Source of the DNA: CAZDWZ01 sp964509425
GTDB lineage: Bacteria; Bdellovibrionota_C; UBA2361; SZUA-149; CAZDWZ01
DNA: 64,000 nucleotides
Assembly: GCA_964509425.1 (NCBI GenBank)
Contig: CAZDWZ010000003.1
Span: 186,001 to 250,000, forward strand
Direction: 5' to 3'
Positions 35,243-43,691 of this stretch are shown piece after piece. Below the pieces are notes generated by a model. The model had not been told where the DNA came from. It did not search any database and worked only from the letters and a program-made list of their open reading frames with translations. The position numbers and the translations under genes were made by a program. How positions within the stretch are numbered: the stretch's first letter is position 1; each line of letters begins with the position of its first letter.

Positions 35243-36535
35243 ATGGGACTTGATTGTTTGACGATAACCGGCGGGCGGAAGCTCGAAGGACGAGTACGGG
35301 TATCCGGCACGAAAAATTCGTCGCTCCCGATTCTTTTCTCGACGTTATTGAGCAGCGGCGTCTGCACTCTTCGCAACGTTCCGGAGTTGGAAGACATCTT
35401 TGTGACGGTTCGCCTCCTTGAGTCTTTTGGTGCCGAGGTCGAGCATACCGAGAACACGATTTCATTGAAGATATCAAAAGTTACCGGGAGCGAAGCACCC
35501 TATCGTCTCGTGAAGGCGCTTCGTGCATCCTTCTGGGTTCTTGGACCCCTGCTCGCGCGGCAGGGAAGTGCTCAGGTCGCGCTTCCCGGTGGTGATGCCA
35601 TCGGATCGCGGCCTGTCGATATTCACCTCCGCGGACTGGTGCGGATGGGAGCAGACATCCGACTGAAGCACGGCGTGGTGTATGCGAATGCTCCAGGCGG
35701 ACTTTCGCCGGCAAAGGTCGTATTCGACTATCCGTCGGTAGGCGCAACCCACAATCTGATGATGGCAGCGAGCCTCGTGAAAGGCGAAACGGTGCTCGAA
35801 GGTGCTGCCTGTGAGCCGGAAGTCGTCGAGCTCGCTGAGGTGCTCTGCGGTATGGGAGCTGAGATTGAGGGCGCGGGAAGTCCGATCATTCGAATACGAG
35901 GCCGGTCCGAACTCGGCGGGGTCGATCATGAAATTCAAGGAGACCGGATTGAAGCCGCGACGTACCTGACAGCAGGGGCAATGACCGGCGGAAAAGTTCA
36001 AGTGGATGGCGTGCCCGCAGCAAAGTTGCAGTCGGTTCTCGATGTCTTGACTGAAGCCGGATGTCGGTTTGAGTCGAAGGGCGACAGCATCTCGGTCTTC
36101 GGACCAGAACGGATGACGGGGGCTTCATTCTCGACCGCGCCTTTTCCGGGTGTCGCAACGGACGTTCAGCCGCTCTTGCTTGCGGCGATGACGAGGGCCG
36201 ACGGTGAGAGTACCATTGAGGAGACCGTATTCGATAATAGATTTGGTCACGTCGCGGAATACCGGCGACTTGGTGCCGAGATTGATCTGTCCGGACGAGA
36301 GGCCTATGTGCGAGGTGTTCGCACTTTGAGCGGCGCACCCGTGGAAGCCACTGATATCCGCGCAGGAGCCGGCCTTGTTTTGATGGGGCTTGTCGCTGAG
36401 GGAATCACCGAGATTCATGAGTTGCTTCACATCGACCGTGGATACGATCGGTTCGTGGAGAAAATGCAGTCGCTCGGAGCGCAAATCATCCGAGTTCCCG
36501 TGGTCGACGAGAAAGAGGTCGCTGTTGGCTGTTGA
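35243..36535 (+). CDS. murA: UDP-N-acetylglucosamine 1-carboxyvinyltransferase MurA, Asp active-site variant
   Basis: 430 residues. First committed step of peptidoglycan synthesis: transfers enolpyruvate from PEP to UDP-GlcNAc. N-terminal S-G-T-K-N-S-S-L-P is typical (usually K-N-A-A-L-P). In the mobile loop the catalytic residue is Asp118 (codon GAT at 35594-35596) in L-P-G-G-D-A-I-G-S-R-P, where most MurAs have Cys. Cys-to-Asp MurAs stay active and are insensitive to fosfomycin, as known from mycobacteria and chlamydiae. The stop overlaps the next start, so it is coupled to a DnaA-like ATPase. Confidence 0.95.
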   Translation: MGLDCLTITGGRKLEGRVRVSGTKNSSLPILFSTLLSSGVCTLRNVPELEDIFVTVRLLESFGAEVEHTENTISLKISKVTGSEAPYRLVKALRASFWVLGPLLARQGSAQVALPGGDAIGSRPVDIHLRGLVRMGADIRLKHGVVYANAPGGLSPAKVVFDYPSVGATHNLMMAASLVKGETVLEGAACEPEVVELAEVLCGMGAEIEGAGSPIIRIRGRSELGGVDHEIQGDRIEAATYLTAGAMTGGKVQVDGVPAAKLQSVLDVLTEAGCRFESKGDSISVFGPERMTGASFSTAPFPGVATDVQPLLLAAMTRADGESTIEETVFDNRFGHVAEYRRLGAEIDLSGREAYVRGVRTLSGAPVEATDIRAGAGLVLMGLVAEGITEIHELLHIDRGYDRFVEKMQSLGAQIIRVPVVDEKEVAVGC

Positions 36536-37175
36536 ACAGATTCCGTTGCCGCTCTCGGCTCAGCAATCGAACTCTGCTGATTATTTTGTCTCCCATTCCG
36601 GAGTTGCGGACGCCCTGCGCTCTTTTGAAGGCGCGGTTCATCGGCTGAATTCCGATCCCTCATTCTTCCAAAGTTTTTATATCTACGGCTCGAGCGGTGT
36701 CGGAAAAAGCCATCTTCTTTCCGTGATGAAAGGTATTTTTGCCGCCACCGGAATCGCCTCGGAGCACCTACAGCTTAGGGACTTCGGTGACGCCCTCGAA
36801 GTTCCTGATTCAGCGATCGGCGAGATCGTCTCGGCTTACGAAGGGATTCGAACCGCGGGAGGAATTCTTGTTTTTGCTGCCCGGATCCATCCCGAGAAAT
36901 TTACCCAAAATCCGCACCTTCTTAGCCGACTGCGAAGTGGGGCGATTCTCGAGCTGAAACCGCCGACTATCGAGGAGCTGCGGCCGACGCTTGAATCGCT
37001 TCTTGAACGGAAGAATTTAAAGCTTTCCGAACGAAACTTGGAGTACCTGATTCGCAGGGTTCCCACCAATCCTTTGTCTTTATGGGGGATATTGGCTAGG
37101 ATGGATGATCGTGCGCTCCGAGAAGGACGCACTATGAGTTTACATTTCATTCGGGAAATTCTGGGGGAAATATGA
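36525..37175 (+). CDS. DnaA/Hda-like AAA+ ATPase
   Basis: 216 residues from a TTG at 36525 with AGAGG 6 bp upstream; it overlaps murA by 11 bp. It has a Walker A motif G-S-S-G-V-G-K-S-H-L and a DnaA-type alpha/beta core, but no obvious DNA-binding helix-turn-helix of full DnaA. That length and content fit Hda-like regulators or loader ATPases. The Walker B region reads G-I-L-V-F-A-A rather than the usual acidic D-D, so ATP hydrolysis may be weak or absent. Sits between murA and fabF, with both junctions overlapping. Confidence 0.75.
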   Translation: MAVEQIPLPLSAQQSNSADYFVSHSGVADALRSFEGAVHRLNSDPSFFQSFYIYGSSGVGKSHLLSVMKGIFAATGIASEHLQLRDFGDALEVPDSAIGEIVSAYEGIRTAGGILVFAARIHPEKFTQNPHLLSRLRSGAILELKPPTIEELRPTLESLLERKNLKLSERNLEYLIRRVPTNPLSLWGILARMDDRALREGRTMSLHFIREILGEI

Positions 37176-38419
37176 GTCACCGCAGAGTAGTAATTACCGG
37201 GATAGGAATCATCTGTCCGGTCGGCAATGACTTGAAATCATCTTGGGCGGGCCTTACGAGCGGAACTTCTGGAGTTACTCGTATCACTCACTTCGATTGT
37301 TCGAACTTCTCTAGCCAAATCGCAGGGGAAGTGAAGGGCTTCGACCCCGAGCAAGTGGTCGAGAAGAAAGAGGCCAAGCGATTTGACCGTTTCTCGTTGT
37401 TTGCATTGGCTTGTGCGAAGGAAGCCTGGAAGGATTCCGGACTCGAAGGGCACAACTACGAGAATCCGAGAATGGGTTGCATTCTCGGAGTCGGCATCGG
37501 AGGACTGCCGATTCTGGAAGAAAACCATGCGGCCTTGATTCAAGACGGCCCACGAAGAATTTCGCCGTTCCTCATCCCCGCGATGATTTCGAACTTGGCA
37601 CCGGGGAATATTGGAATCGCATTTGATTTGCAGGGTGTAAACTACGCCATTACCAGCGCGTGCACTTCCGGCACCCATGCGATTGGTGAAGCGTATCGGA
37701 TGATCGCGGGCGGGCTTCAAGACGTAATGTTGACCGGTGGTGCCGAAGCGGCGATTACCCCATTGGGCGTCGGTGGGTTCGCGCGTATGAAGGCGCTTTC
37801 AACCCGAAATGATGAGCCAGAGCGCGCGAGCCGGCCTTTTGACAAAGAACGCGATGGATTCGTTATTGGCGAAGGTGCAGCCGTTCTCGTGCTCGAAGAA
37901 CTGGAAAACGCAAAAAAGCGCGGTGCAAAGATCTACGCTGAAGTTGCAGGATACGGATTCTCCTGCGATGCCTACCACATCACCGCGCCGCCGGAAGGTG
38001 GAGAGGGCGCCATCGCCTGTATGACGTCCGCGTTGAAGCAGGCGAATCTTCCGCTTGAAAAGATCGGCTACATCAACGCGCATGGAACGTCGACGCCAAT
38101 CAACGATCCTGCCGAGTCGAAGGCGATTCGTGCCGTTTTCGGAGATTGGTCGGACAAGGGGCTCATGGTCAGCTCGACAAAGTCGATGACCGGGCATCTT
38201 CTCGGTGCCGCCGGCGGCATAGAAGCCGTCTTCATCACTATGGCGATTCATCAAGGGGTTGTTCCTCCGACCATCAACCTAGAGAACCCAGAGGTGGGAT
38301 GTGATTTGGACTACGTTCCCGGGACGGCGCGCGAGAAGCCGATTGACGCCGCGATGTCGAACTCTTTTGGCTTCGGCGGAACGAACGCGTCGATTATCGT
38401 GAAACGATTTGCTGCGTAG
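37172..38419 (+). CDS. fabF: 3-oxoacyl-ACP synthase II (KAS II)
   Basis: 415 residues, standard length. Condenses acyl-ACP with malonyl-ACP in fatty-acid elongation. The thiolase-fold triad is visible: Cys in I-T-S-A-C-T-S-G-T-H, His in N-A-H-G-T-S-T-P and His in S-M-T-G-H-L-L-G-A-A-G. The start forms an ATGA overlap with the upstream ATPase stop, so the murA-ATPase-fabF set is translationally coupled. acpP, which usually precedes fabF, is absent here. Confidence 0.96.
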   Translation: MSHRRVVITGIGIICPVGNDLKSSWAGLTSGTSGVTRITHFDCSNFSSQIAGEVKGFDPEQVVEKKEAKRFDRFSLFALACAKEAWKDSGLEGHNYENPRMGCILGVGIGGLPILEENHAALIQDGPRRISPFLIPAMISNLAPGNIGIAFDLQGVNYAITSACTSGTHAIGEAYRMIAGGLQDVMLTGGAEAAITPLGVGGFARMKALSTRNDEPERASRPFDKERDGFVIGEGAAVLVLEELENAKKRGAKIYAEVAGYGFSCDAYHITAPPEGGEGAIACMTSALKQANLPLEKIGYINAHGTSTPINDPAESKAIRAVFGDWSDKGLMVSSTKSMTGHLLGAAGGIEAVFITMAIHQGVVPPTINLENPEVGCDLDYVPGTAREKPIDAAMSNSFGFGGTNASIIVKRFAA

Positions 38420-38440
38420 TCTATGCCACGCGTCCTGCAA

Positions 38441-38469
38441 TTGAACCTGCGGGTTCTCCGCAGGTTCAA
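38441..38469. promoter_or_regulatory. 12-bp perfect hairpin between fabF and fabH
   Basis: TTGAACCTGCGG (38441-38452) and CCGCAGGTTCAA (38458-38469) pair perfectly around a 5-nt loop. It lies 22 bp after the fabF stop and 130 bp before fabH. No U-tract follows, so it may be an RNA-stability element, an attenuator or an operator. It is not a tRNA arm. Confidence 0.55.
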
Positions 38470-38600
38470 ATGGGGGCGGTAGTCGGCCGATGCCGAAGCG
38501 ACCGGATTTTCGATGAGATGGGCAGCTAATTGGATAGATTTCAATGTTCGCAAGCGATGGCGTAGCTCAGGGTGTCGATCGAATAGCGGGAGCCGGTAAG

Positions 38601-39602
38601 ATGCTTGGTGCAAGCCGAATTGCAGGAACGGGAATGTTTGTGCCGCCGAGAGTGGTGAACAACCTTCACTTTGCTTCCTATCTCGAAACTTCAGATGAAT
38701 GGATTCAGGAGCGAACCGGAATTGTCGAGCGACGATGGGCCGGTGACGGCGTAACATCGAGCGATCTCGCTGAACCAGCTTGTCGTGACGCGATCAAAAA
38801 CGCTGGCCTAGTCCCGGCGGACATCGACGGAATCATCTTCGCAACCGTTACTCCCGATTTTGTCTTCCCGAGCACTGCCTGTGTGCTCCAGAGGCGGTTA
38901 GGGATCCCGGGTTGTTTGGCGTTCGACGTAAACGCCGTTTGCTCCGGTTTTCTCTATGCCTTGGTCTCAGCTGACGCGCTCATCTCTCGCGGAGTCGCGA
39001 AGAACGTTTTGGTCGTGGGATCGGAAGTGTTTAGCAAGCTCGTTAACCCCAAGGACCGGGGAACTTGTATCCTCTTCGGCGACGGAGCCGGTGCGGTGGT
39101 GCTTACGGCGACCTCGGCAGCAGAGCGCGACTCCGGCGGTTCTGGAATCCTCGGGAGTATCCTCGGCGCCGACGGAACGTACGGTGATATTCTCTGTGTT
39201 CCCGCCGGCGGAATGGCTCTGCCGAGTACGCCGGAGCTCATTGAAGAGGGAAAACATCTTGTCACGATGGCAGGCAAGGAAGTTTTTAAACTGGCCGTTC
39301 GTTATCTCGCAGACATCAGCGAAAAGGTGATTCGAGATGCCGGCTACACTCCTGAAGACGTTAAAGTTTTCGTCTGTCACCAAGCGAACAAGCGAATTCT
39401 GCAGGCTGTCGCCAAATACCTTAAAGTCTCGGAAGAGCATTTCCCGATGAACGTTGACCGTTACGGAAACACCAGCGCGGCGAGTGTTCCCATCTTACTC
39501 GCGGAGCTTTCGGCCCAAGGCGTTCTCAAAAAGGGAGATCTCGTGGTCTTGAATGCATTCGGCGGCGGTGTGACCTGGGGAGCCGCGCTCATTCGCTGGT
39601 AG
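38601..39602 (+). CDS. fabH: 3-oxoacyl-ACP synthase III (KAS III)
   Basis: 333 residues from the ATG at 38601 (GGGAG upstream); the ATG at 38544 is in frame but has no conserved extension. Starts fatty-acid synthesis from acetyl-CoA and malonyl-ACP. The catalytic triad is visible: Cys in D-V-N-A-V-C-S-G-F, His in V-C-H-Q-A-N-K-R-I and Asn in Y-G-N-T-S-A-A-S-V-P. It follows fabF on the same strand, across a hairpin-bearing 180-bp gap. Confidence 0.95.
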   Translation: MLGASRIAGTGMFVPPRVVNNLHFASYLETSDEWIQERTGIVERRWAGDGVTSSDLAEPACRDAIKNAGLVPADIDGIIFATVTPDFVFPSTACVLQRRLGIPGCLAFDVNAVCSGFLYALVSADALISRGVAKNVLVVGSEVFSKLVNPKDRGTCILFGDGAGAVVLTATSAAERDSGGSGILGSILGADGTYGDILCVPAGGMALPSTPELIEEGKHLVTMAGKEVFKLAVRYLADISEKVIRDAGYTPEDVKVFVCHQANKRILQAVAKYLKVSEEHFPMNVDRYGNTSAASVPILLAELSAQGVLKKGDLVVLNAFGGGVTWGAALIRW

Positions 39603-39608
39603 CGATCA

Positions 39609-39860
39609 TCAGTTCTTGTCTTCGAAGATCGCGACGACCCGGCTCCATCCCCCGCTTCCACCTTTTCACTTGATCGGGAAACAACTCAACTTGAAACCGA
39701 AAGGTGCCGGAAGGGTAGACAAATCCGTGAGCTTCTCAATCTGGCAGTACTCGAGATCGATTCCGACCCGATGAACTCATGTTAGCTCATGTTGAATCTG
39801 GACTCGGCGCGGTTCGCTCAGAGTGTCCTCGAGCGGCACGCTGAGATCAAATATCTTCAC
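39609..39860 (-). pseudogene. Decayed cyclase-family gene (internal deletion, stops)
   Basis: Read on the minus strand from the GTG at 39860, the single frame gives K-I-F-D-L-S-V-P-L-E-D-T-L-S-E-P, a cyclase N-terminus. After a stop it continues I-D-L-E-Y-C-Q-I-E-K-L-T, then L-P-A-P-F-G-F-K-L-S-C-F-P-I-K, a second TGA, and G-G-S-G-G-W-S-R-V-V-A-I-F-E, a cyclase C-terminus. The middle with the HxGTHxDxPxH metal site is missing. A 10-bp direct repeat (39774-39783 and 39784-39793) marks the junction. This explains the 307-bp gap between fabH and the ABC genes. Confidence 0.72.
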
Positions 39861-39909
39861 CGAGGTCTTCCGCGTCGTTCATTGAAGGTATTAGGCTTAT
39901 CATCGAGAA

Positions 39910-41004
39910 TTACTGAATCATCTGAGCTTTGCCATTTTTGATTTCGTAATACTCCGGCGCGAATTTTACCTCCCGATTTGCAAACTCCGCTACGCGATCC
40001 GGGAGATCGAGGGAGGTTGTGGATTGTGCCCGTTTCGCGAACTCCTCTCGTGAGGTCACTAGTGGGTTTGCTGAAAGGATTGAGAGGGCCGTTGCCAGGG
40101 CGGTGTAGCAACGAAATACGACCCCGGCTCGAAACACTCCGGGTGCCATTTCGTTATATGTGTTCACGAACACCGGATAGTCGGATTTCTCGGTGATGTA
40201 GACTGATCCTTCTACATTCTCTGCACCTGCCGATTGGATGACTTGAGGATAGGAGAGCCAGTAATTGCTATAAATTGGCTGGCGGACTCCTTGTTCGCGG
40301 AGACGCTTAATCGCCGGCCCGAACTGCTGGAACCCGAGAGTCATCTCAATGACATCCGGTTTCGCCGAGCGAATTTTCGTCCCGATACTGGAGAAGTCGC
40401 CTAGAGATTCGTCGAGCGCGTCTTTGTAGACCACCTCTCCCCCGAGCGCCTTGAATTGTTTTTCGAACGCCTCTCCAATCGCCAGCAAATAGTCGTCGTG
40501 GAGAAACAAAATCGCGGCCCGTCGTGCACCTCGAGAATACGCCATGCGGGCAAGACCGCCGCCTTCTTCTTCGGGAGTGGGGATAATTCGCAAGGCAAAT
40601 GGATTGTCGTTCACGAAGCTTGCGTGGCCCATGACGCCGAAGAGCGGGATGTGAGAATCACGAGAGAGCGGGTTGATGACGACGCCGACGATGCTGTGAT
40701 TACAGGCGACTCCCCAAACCCTCATGGCTTCCAAACGTTTGAATTCGGAGAGGGCCGTCTTTTGATCGCGTTTATGGTCGCCGTAGACGATCTCAACTCG
40801 CCTTGCGATCTCAGGTTTATTTGTGGCGAACAATCGCTCTGCGATTTTGTAACCCGACTGGCAGGCTGCGCCATTCATCGCACCCGGTCCGGTCAATTCG
40901 GCGAGCGCTCCAATCCGAATTTTTTCTGCTGGCTCGGCGAAGGATAATTTTACGCAGAACAAGATAAAAATGCCGAGAAAGGAAAGCGCGTTGAGTTTGT
41001 TCAT
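39910..41004 (-). CDS. ABC-transporter substrate-binding protein, branched-chain amino-acid (Liv) type
   Basis: 364 residues: a signal peptide (about 1-23), then a type I periplasmic-binding fold with I-R-I-G-A-L-A-E-L-T-G-P-G-A and Y-G-D-H-K-R-D, typical of Peripla_BP_6/LivJ proteins. Later blocks are P-L-F-G-V-M-G-H-A-S and A-A-I-L-F-L-H-D-D-Y. It ends the sugar-type ABC operon, 44 bp after the ATPase, although no Liv permease genes are present. It may serve this transporter, act as a receptor for a signalling protein, or feed a transporter elsewhere. Confidence 0.82.
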   Translation of the reverse strand: MNKLNALSFLGIFILFCVKLSFAEPAEKIRIGALAELTGPGAMNGAACQSGYKIAERLFATNKPEIARRVEIVYGDHKRDQKTALSEFKRLEAMRVWGVACNHSIVGVVINPLSRDSHIPLFGVMGHASFVNDNPFALRIIPTPEEEGGGLARMAYSRGARRAAILFLHDDYLLAIGEAFEKQFKALGGEVVYKDALDESLGDFSSIGTKIRSAKPDVIEMTLGFQQFGPAIKRLREQGVRQPIYSNYWLSYPQVIQSAGAENVEGSVYITEKSDYPVFVNTYNEMAPGVFRAGVVFRCYTALATALSILSANPLVTSREEFAKRAQSTTSLDLPDRVAEFANREVKFAPEYYEIKNGKAQMIQ

Positions 41005-41048
41005 CGAAAATTACAACTCCCTCACTAAGTCCGAGTGATTCGGTCCAG

Positions 41049-41765
41049 TCACGTAACGATCCGTTGGACTGTTGCAGCAATATCGACAGCAGATGCTGGA
41101 TCGTCCGAGAATATCTTTCCGCGTTTCATGACGAGTATTCGATCGGCGACGGCGAATACGTCATTCAGTCTGTGACTTACGAAGATGATGATTCGCCCCG
41201 CTTTTTTCTGCGCAAGGACGAGGTCGATGACCTTTTGAACTTCACGCGCGGCTAGGGCCGCCGTAGGCTCATCGAGCAAGAGCACTTTGGGATTAAACAT
41301 TAGCGCACGGGCGATCGCCACTGCCTGCTGTTGGCCTCCCGAGAGATGTCCAACGGGCGTGCAGAGACGCGGGATATCAATCGCGAGCTCGTCCAGAACT
41401 GCTCGTGCGCGGGCGGACATTAATTTTCGCTTCAAAATGGCGTAGTTTGTGAGTTCTCGGCCGATAAAAAGATTCGAAGCGATGTCGTGATTCCGCGCGA
41501 GCGCAAAATCTTGAAAGACCATCTCGATGCCCGCATCACGATGGAATTGCGGAGAGCATCGGCTGATATTTTCGCCTCCCAGAGCGATTTCTCCGGCGTC
41601 CGGCCGGTGCACGCCCGACAGGAGCTTGAGCAAGGTGGATTTGCCCGCACCGTTATCGCCGACGATGGCACTGACCGTGCCCGGCTGAAAGGTGAGCGAG
41701 AGTCCGTCGATAACTCGAAACGCTCCGAACGATTTGCAGAGATTGAAAAGTTGGAGACCGTTCAT
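41049..41765 (-). CDS. ABC-transporter ATP-binding protein, single-domain sugar type
   Basis: 238 residues, a single ABC domain with Walker A G-D-N-G-A-G-K-S-T, the signature L-S-G-G-Q-Q-Q-A-V-A-I-A-R and Walker B V-L-L-L-D-E-P-T. It resembles the N-terminal half of RbsA/MglA-type ATPases, which normally fuse two ABC domains; here only one is encoded, so a homodimer is expected. Its start overlaps the permease stop (ATGA). Likely powers import through the RbsC-like permease. Confidence 0.9.
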   Translation of the reverse strand: MNGLQLFNLCKSFGAFRVIDGLSLTFQPGTVSAIVGDNGAGKSTLLKLLSGVHRPDAGEIALGGENISRCSPQFHRDAGIEMVFQDFALARNHDIASNLFIGRELTNYAILKRKLMSARARAVLDELAIDIPRLCTPVGHLSGGQQQAVAIARALMFNPKVLLLDEPTAALAAREVQKVIDLVLAQKKAGRIIIFVSHRLNDVFAVADRILVMKRGKIFSDDPASAVDIAATVQRIVT

Positions 41766-42712
41766 CCGCGCGCCTCCTTCGAGAAACGTTCAAGCAGCGC
41801 GGCGCAGATGAGCACCAATCCTACAAATAGAACTTGGAAGTAGGTTCCGACGGCGAGCAAATTGAGTCCGTTTTGAAGGGCGCCAAGACAAATAACACCG
41901 AGAACTGTTCCAAAAATATTTGCCTGCCCACCTGAGAGCTTGGTGCCGCCGAGGATCGCCGCCGTGATTGCGACAAGCTCGTAATTTTGGCCGGCGGTGG
42001 GGTCGCCAGCATTCGTTCGAGCCATAAAAACGAAGCCCGAGATCCCGGAGAAAATTCCGGCGAGACCGAAGACCTTTAATTGGAGTCGTTCGATGCGGAG
42101 CCCCATCGCCCCCGCAGCGGACGGATTATCACCATAATACAAGAGATGCGTACCGAATTGCGAGCAATGGAGGACGACGAAAGCGGCGATAGCGGCACCC
42201 AGAAAAACGAGGACTGGAATTGAGATTCCGAGGAGACGCCCTTGCCCGATCTCGGTGATTTGATCAGGGAGACCGTAGACAGGCATTCCATCGGAGACGA
42301 TGAAGGCCAGCGCCCGTGCGACGCTCAACATTCCGAGGGTAACGATGAAACTCGGCGCCTTGGTCAGGTTCACGAGGCCGCCAGTGATGAGTCCGCAGAC
42401 TCCACCTATAAACGCGCAAAGGAAAAATATCTGCCAAGCTGGATTCCCGGACGATTGGGAGATGACTGCACAGAGCGTGCCGCTCAATGCCATCACCGAT
42501 GCGACGGATAAATCAATTCCGCCGCTCCCCATGACGAATGTCACACCGATGGCGAGAAGTCCGGTCACCGCCGACGCTGAGAGAATGTTGTCGAAGTTCG
42601 AGAACGAAAGGAAATGAGGCGAAAGGCTGCCGAAGGTGATGATAAGGAGCGACAGAAAGAGGAGGCAACGCAGGTAGCTTACCGAAAAGATCGCTTGGAA
42701 CTTACCTGACAT
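41762..42712 (-). CDS. ABC-transporter permease, ribose/galactoside type (RbsC-like)
   Basis: 316 residues with about 8-10 membrane segments. Family blocks: G-I-D-L-S-V-A-S-V-M-A-L-S-G near residue 70, then a G-x-x-x-G loop, N-x-x-A-A-x-x-x-G (Y-G-D-N-P-S-A-A-G-A-M-G) and G-G-T-K-L-S-G-G-Q-A-N-I-F-G-T-V-L-G. This BPD_transp_2 permease moves sugars or autoinducer-like solutes inward. Its ATG lies inside the preceding binding-protein gene (11-bp overlap), and its stop overlaps the ATPase start. Confidence 0.92.
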   Translation of the reverse strand: MSGKFQAIFSVSYLRCLLFLSLLIITFGSLSPHFLSFSNFDNILSASAVTGLLAIGVTFVMGSGGIDLSVASVMALSGTLCAVISQSSGNPAWQIFFLCAFIGGVCGLITGGLVNLTKAPSFIVTLGMLSVARALAFIVSDGMPVYGLPDQITEIGQGRLLGISIPVLVFLGAAIAAFVVLHCSQFGTHLLYYGDNPSAAGAMGLRIERLQLKVFGLAGIFSGISGFVFMARTNAGDPTAGQNYELVAITAAILGGTKLSGGQANIFGTVLGVICLGALQNGLNLLAVGTYFQVLFVGLVLICAALLERFSKEARG

Positions 42713-43691
42713 ATTCGAGAAGAGGTGAGGATTTATCTAGCAACGTCTCTCGAGTGAGCAGCGGAGAGTCAGTGGTGACCCTCGACTGAGTAAGGCGATA
42801 CTCGGCGGCTTCTACAGCAAGCTCCACGGTTCGCTTGCCGACCAAGTAAGGGAGTTGAGCGACGGTGCCGACCAATTCACCGTTAAGAACTGCTTTTCGG
42901 CCATCCAATGTCCCGTCGATTCCGAGAACTTCGATTTTGGGAGCATTTGTATTTGGTTTCAGCGCCTCAACGGCGCCGAGCGCCATCATGTCATTTGCAG
43001 CGTAGACAAACGTGAGATCGGGAAAGCGTTGCCAAACGTCTCTCGTGATATTCATGGCCTTTAGTCTGTCCCAGTCCGCTGAAATCGAAGCAACGATATT
43101 TTTCTCGAATCCTGCCTCGCGCAATGTATCGCGGAATCCATCAACTCGCTGTTTTCCGTTGGTGTTGCCGGGAGCACCCTCCAATATCAGGATCTTTCCG
43201 GACTTCGCAGTCGAGCGTGTGAGCGCATATTTGCCAGCTTCTCTTCCGATGGCGAGATTGTCCGATCCGACCGAAAAATCAATCTTAACGCCCTGCTTTG
43301 CGGCCTCCTCGGCTGGGATTGAAGAGTCGATGTCTCCAACAATGATATTTTCCTTTTGAGCGGCTTTCAAACATTGAATCCCGGACGCCGTGTTTGCGGC
43401 GGCTACAGAGAGGACTTTTGGACGTTTTTGGATCAAGGTGTAGCAAGTGTTTAGCTGCTCTTCGATCGAACTCTCACTCTGCGACTGAAATACCGTCACG
43501 CGGATACGCCGTTCCTTCGCGGTCTCTTCGATCCCGGCCGCCAAGGTGTTCCAGTATGGATTTCCCTTCGCCCTCAAGATGAAGACATACTCATCGTCCG
43601 CGGCGGCGATTTGTCCCCAGAATAGAATAGCGAGCGAAAGCAAGAACGCGGTTTTTAAGGCGACAGGACGGTGGAAAAAGTCAGCGCACAT
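42702..43691 (-). CDS. Periplasmic sugar-binding protein (RbsB-like), second of tandem pair
   Basis: 329 residues: a signal peptide (about 1-31), then a Peripla_BP_4 fold with Y-V-F-I-L-R-A-K-G-N-P-Y-W near the start, F-Q-S-Q-S-E-S, S-V-G-S-D-N-L-A-I-G-R-E-A-G and D-G-T-L-D-G. Overall similar to the neighbouring binding protein. It starts within the last codons of that gene (11-bp overlap). Both genes end in Y-V-R followed by a stop. The ligand is unknown. Confidence 0.9.
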   Translation of the reverse strand: MCADFFHRPVALKTAFLLSLAILFWGQIAAADDEYVFILRAKGNPYWNTLAAGIEETAKERRIRVTVFQSQSESSIEEQLNTCYTLIQKRPKVLSVAAANTASGIQCLKAAQKENIIVGDIDSSIPAEEAAKQGVKIDFSVGSDNLAIGREAGKYALTRSTAKSGKILILEGAPGNTNGKQRVDGFRDTLREAGFEKNIVASISADWDRLKAMNITRDVWQRFPDLTFVYAANDMMALGAVEALKPNTNAPKIEVLGIDGTLDGRKAVLNGELVGTVAQLPYLVGKRTVELAVEAAEYRLTQSRVTTDSPLLTRETLLDKSSPLLEYVR

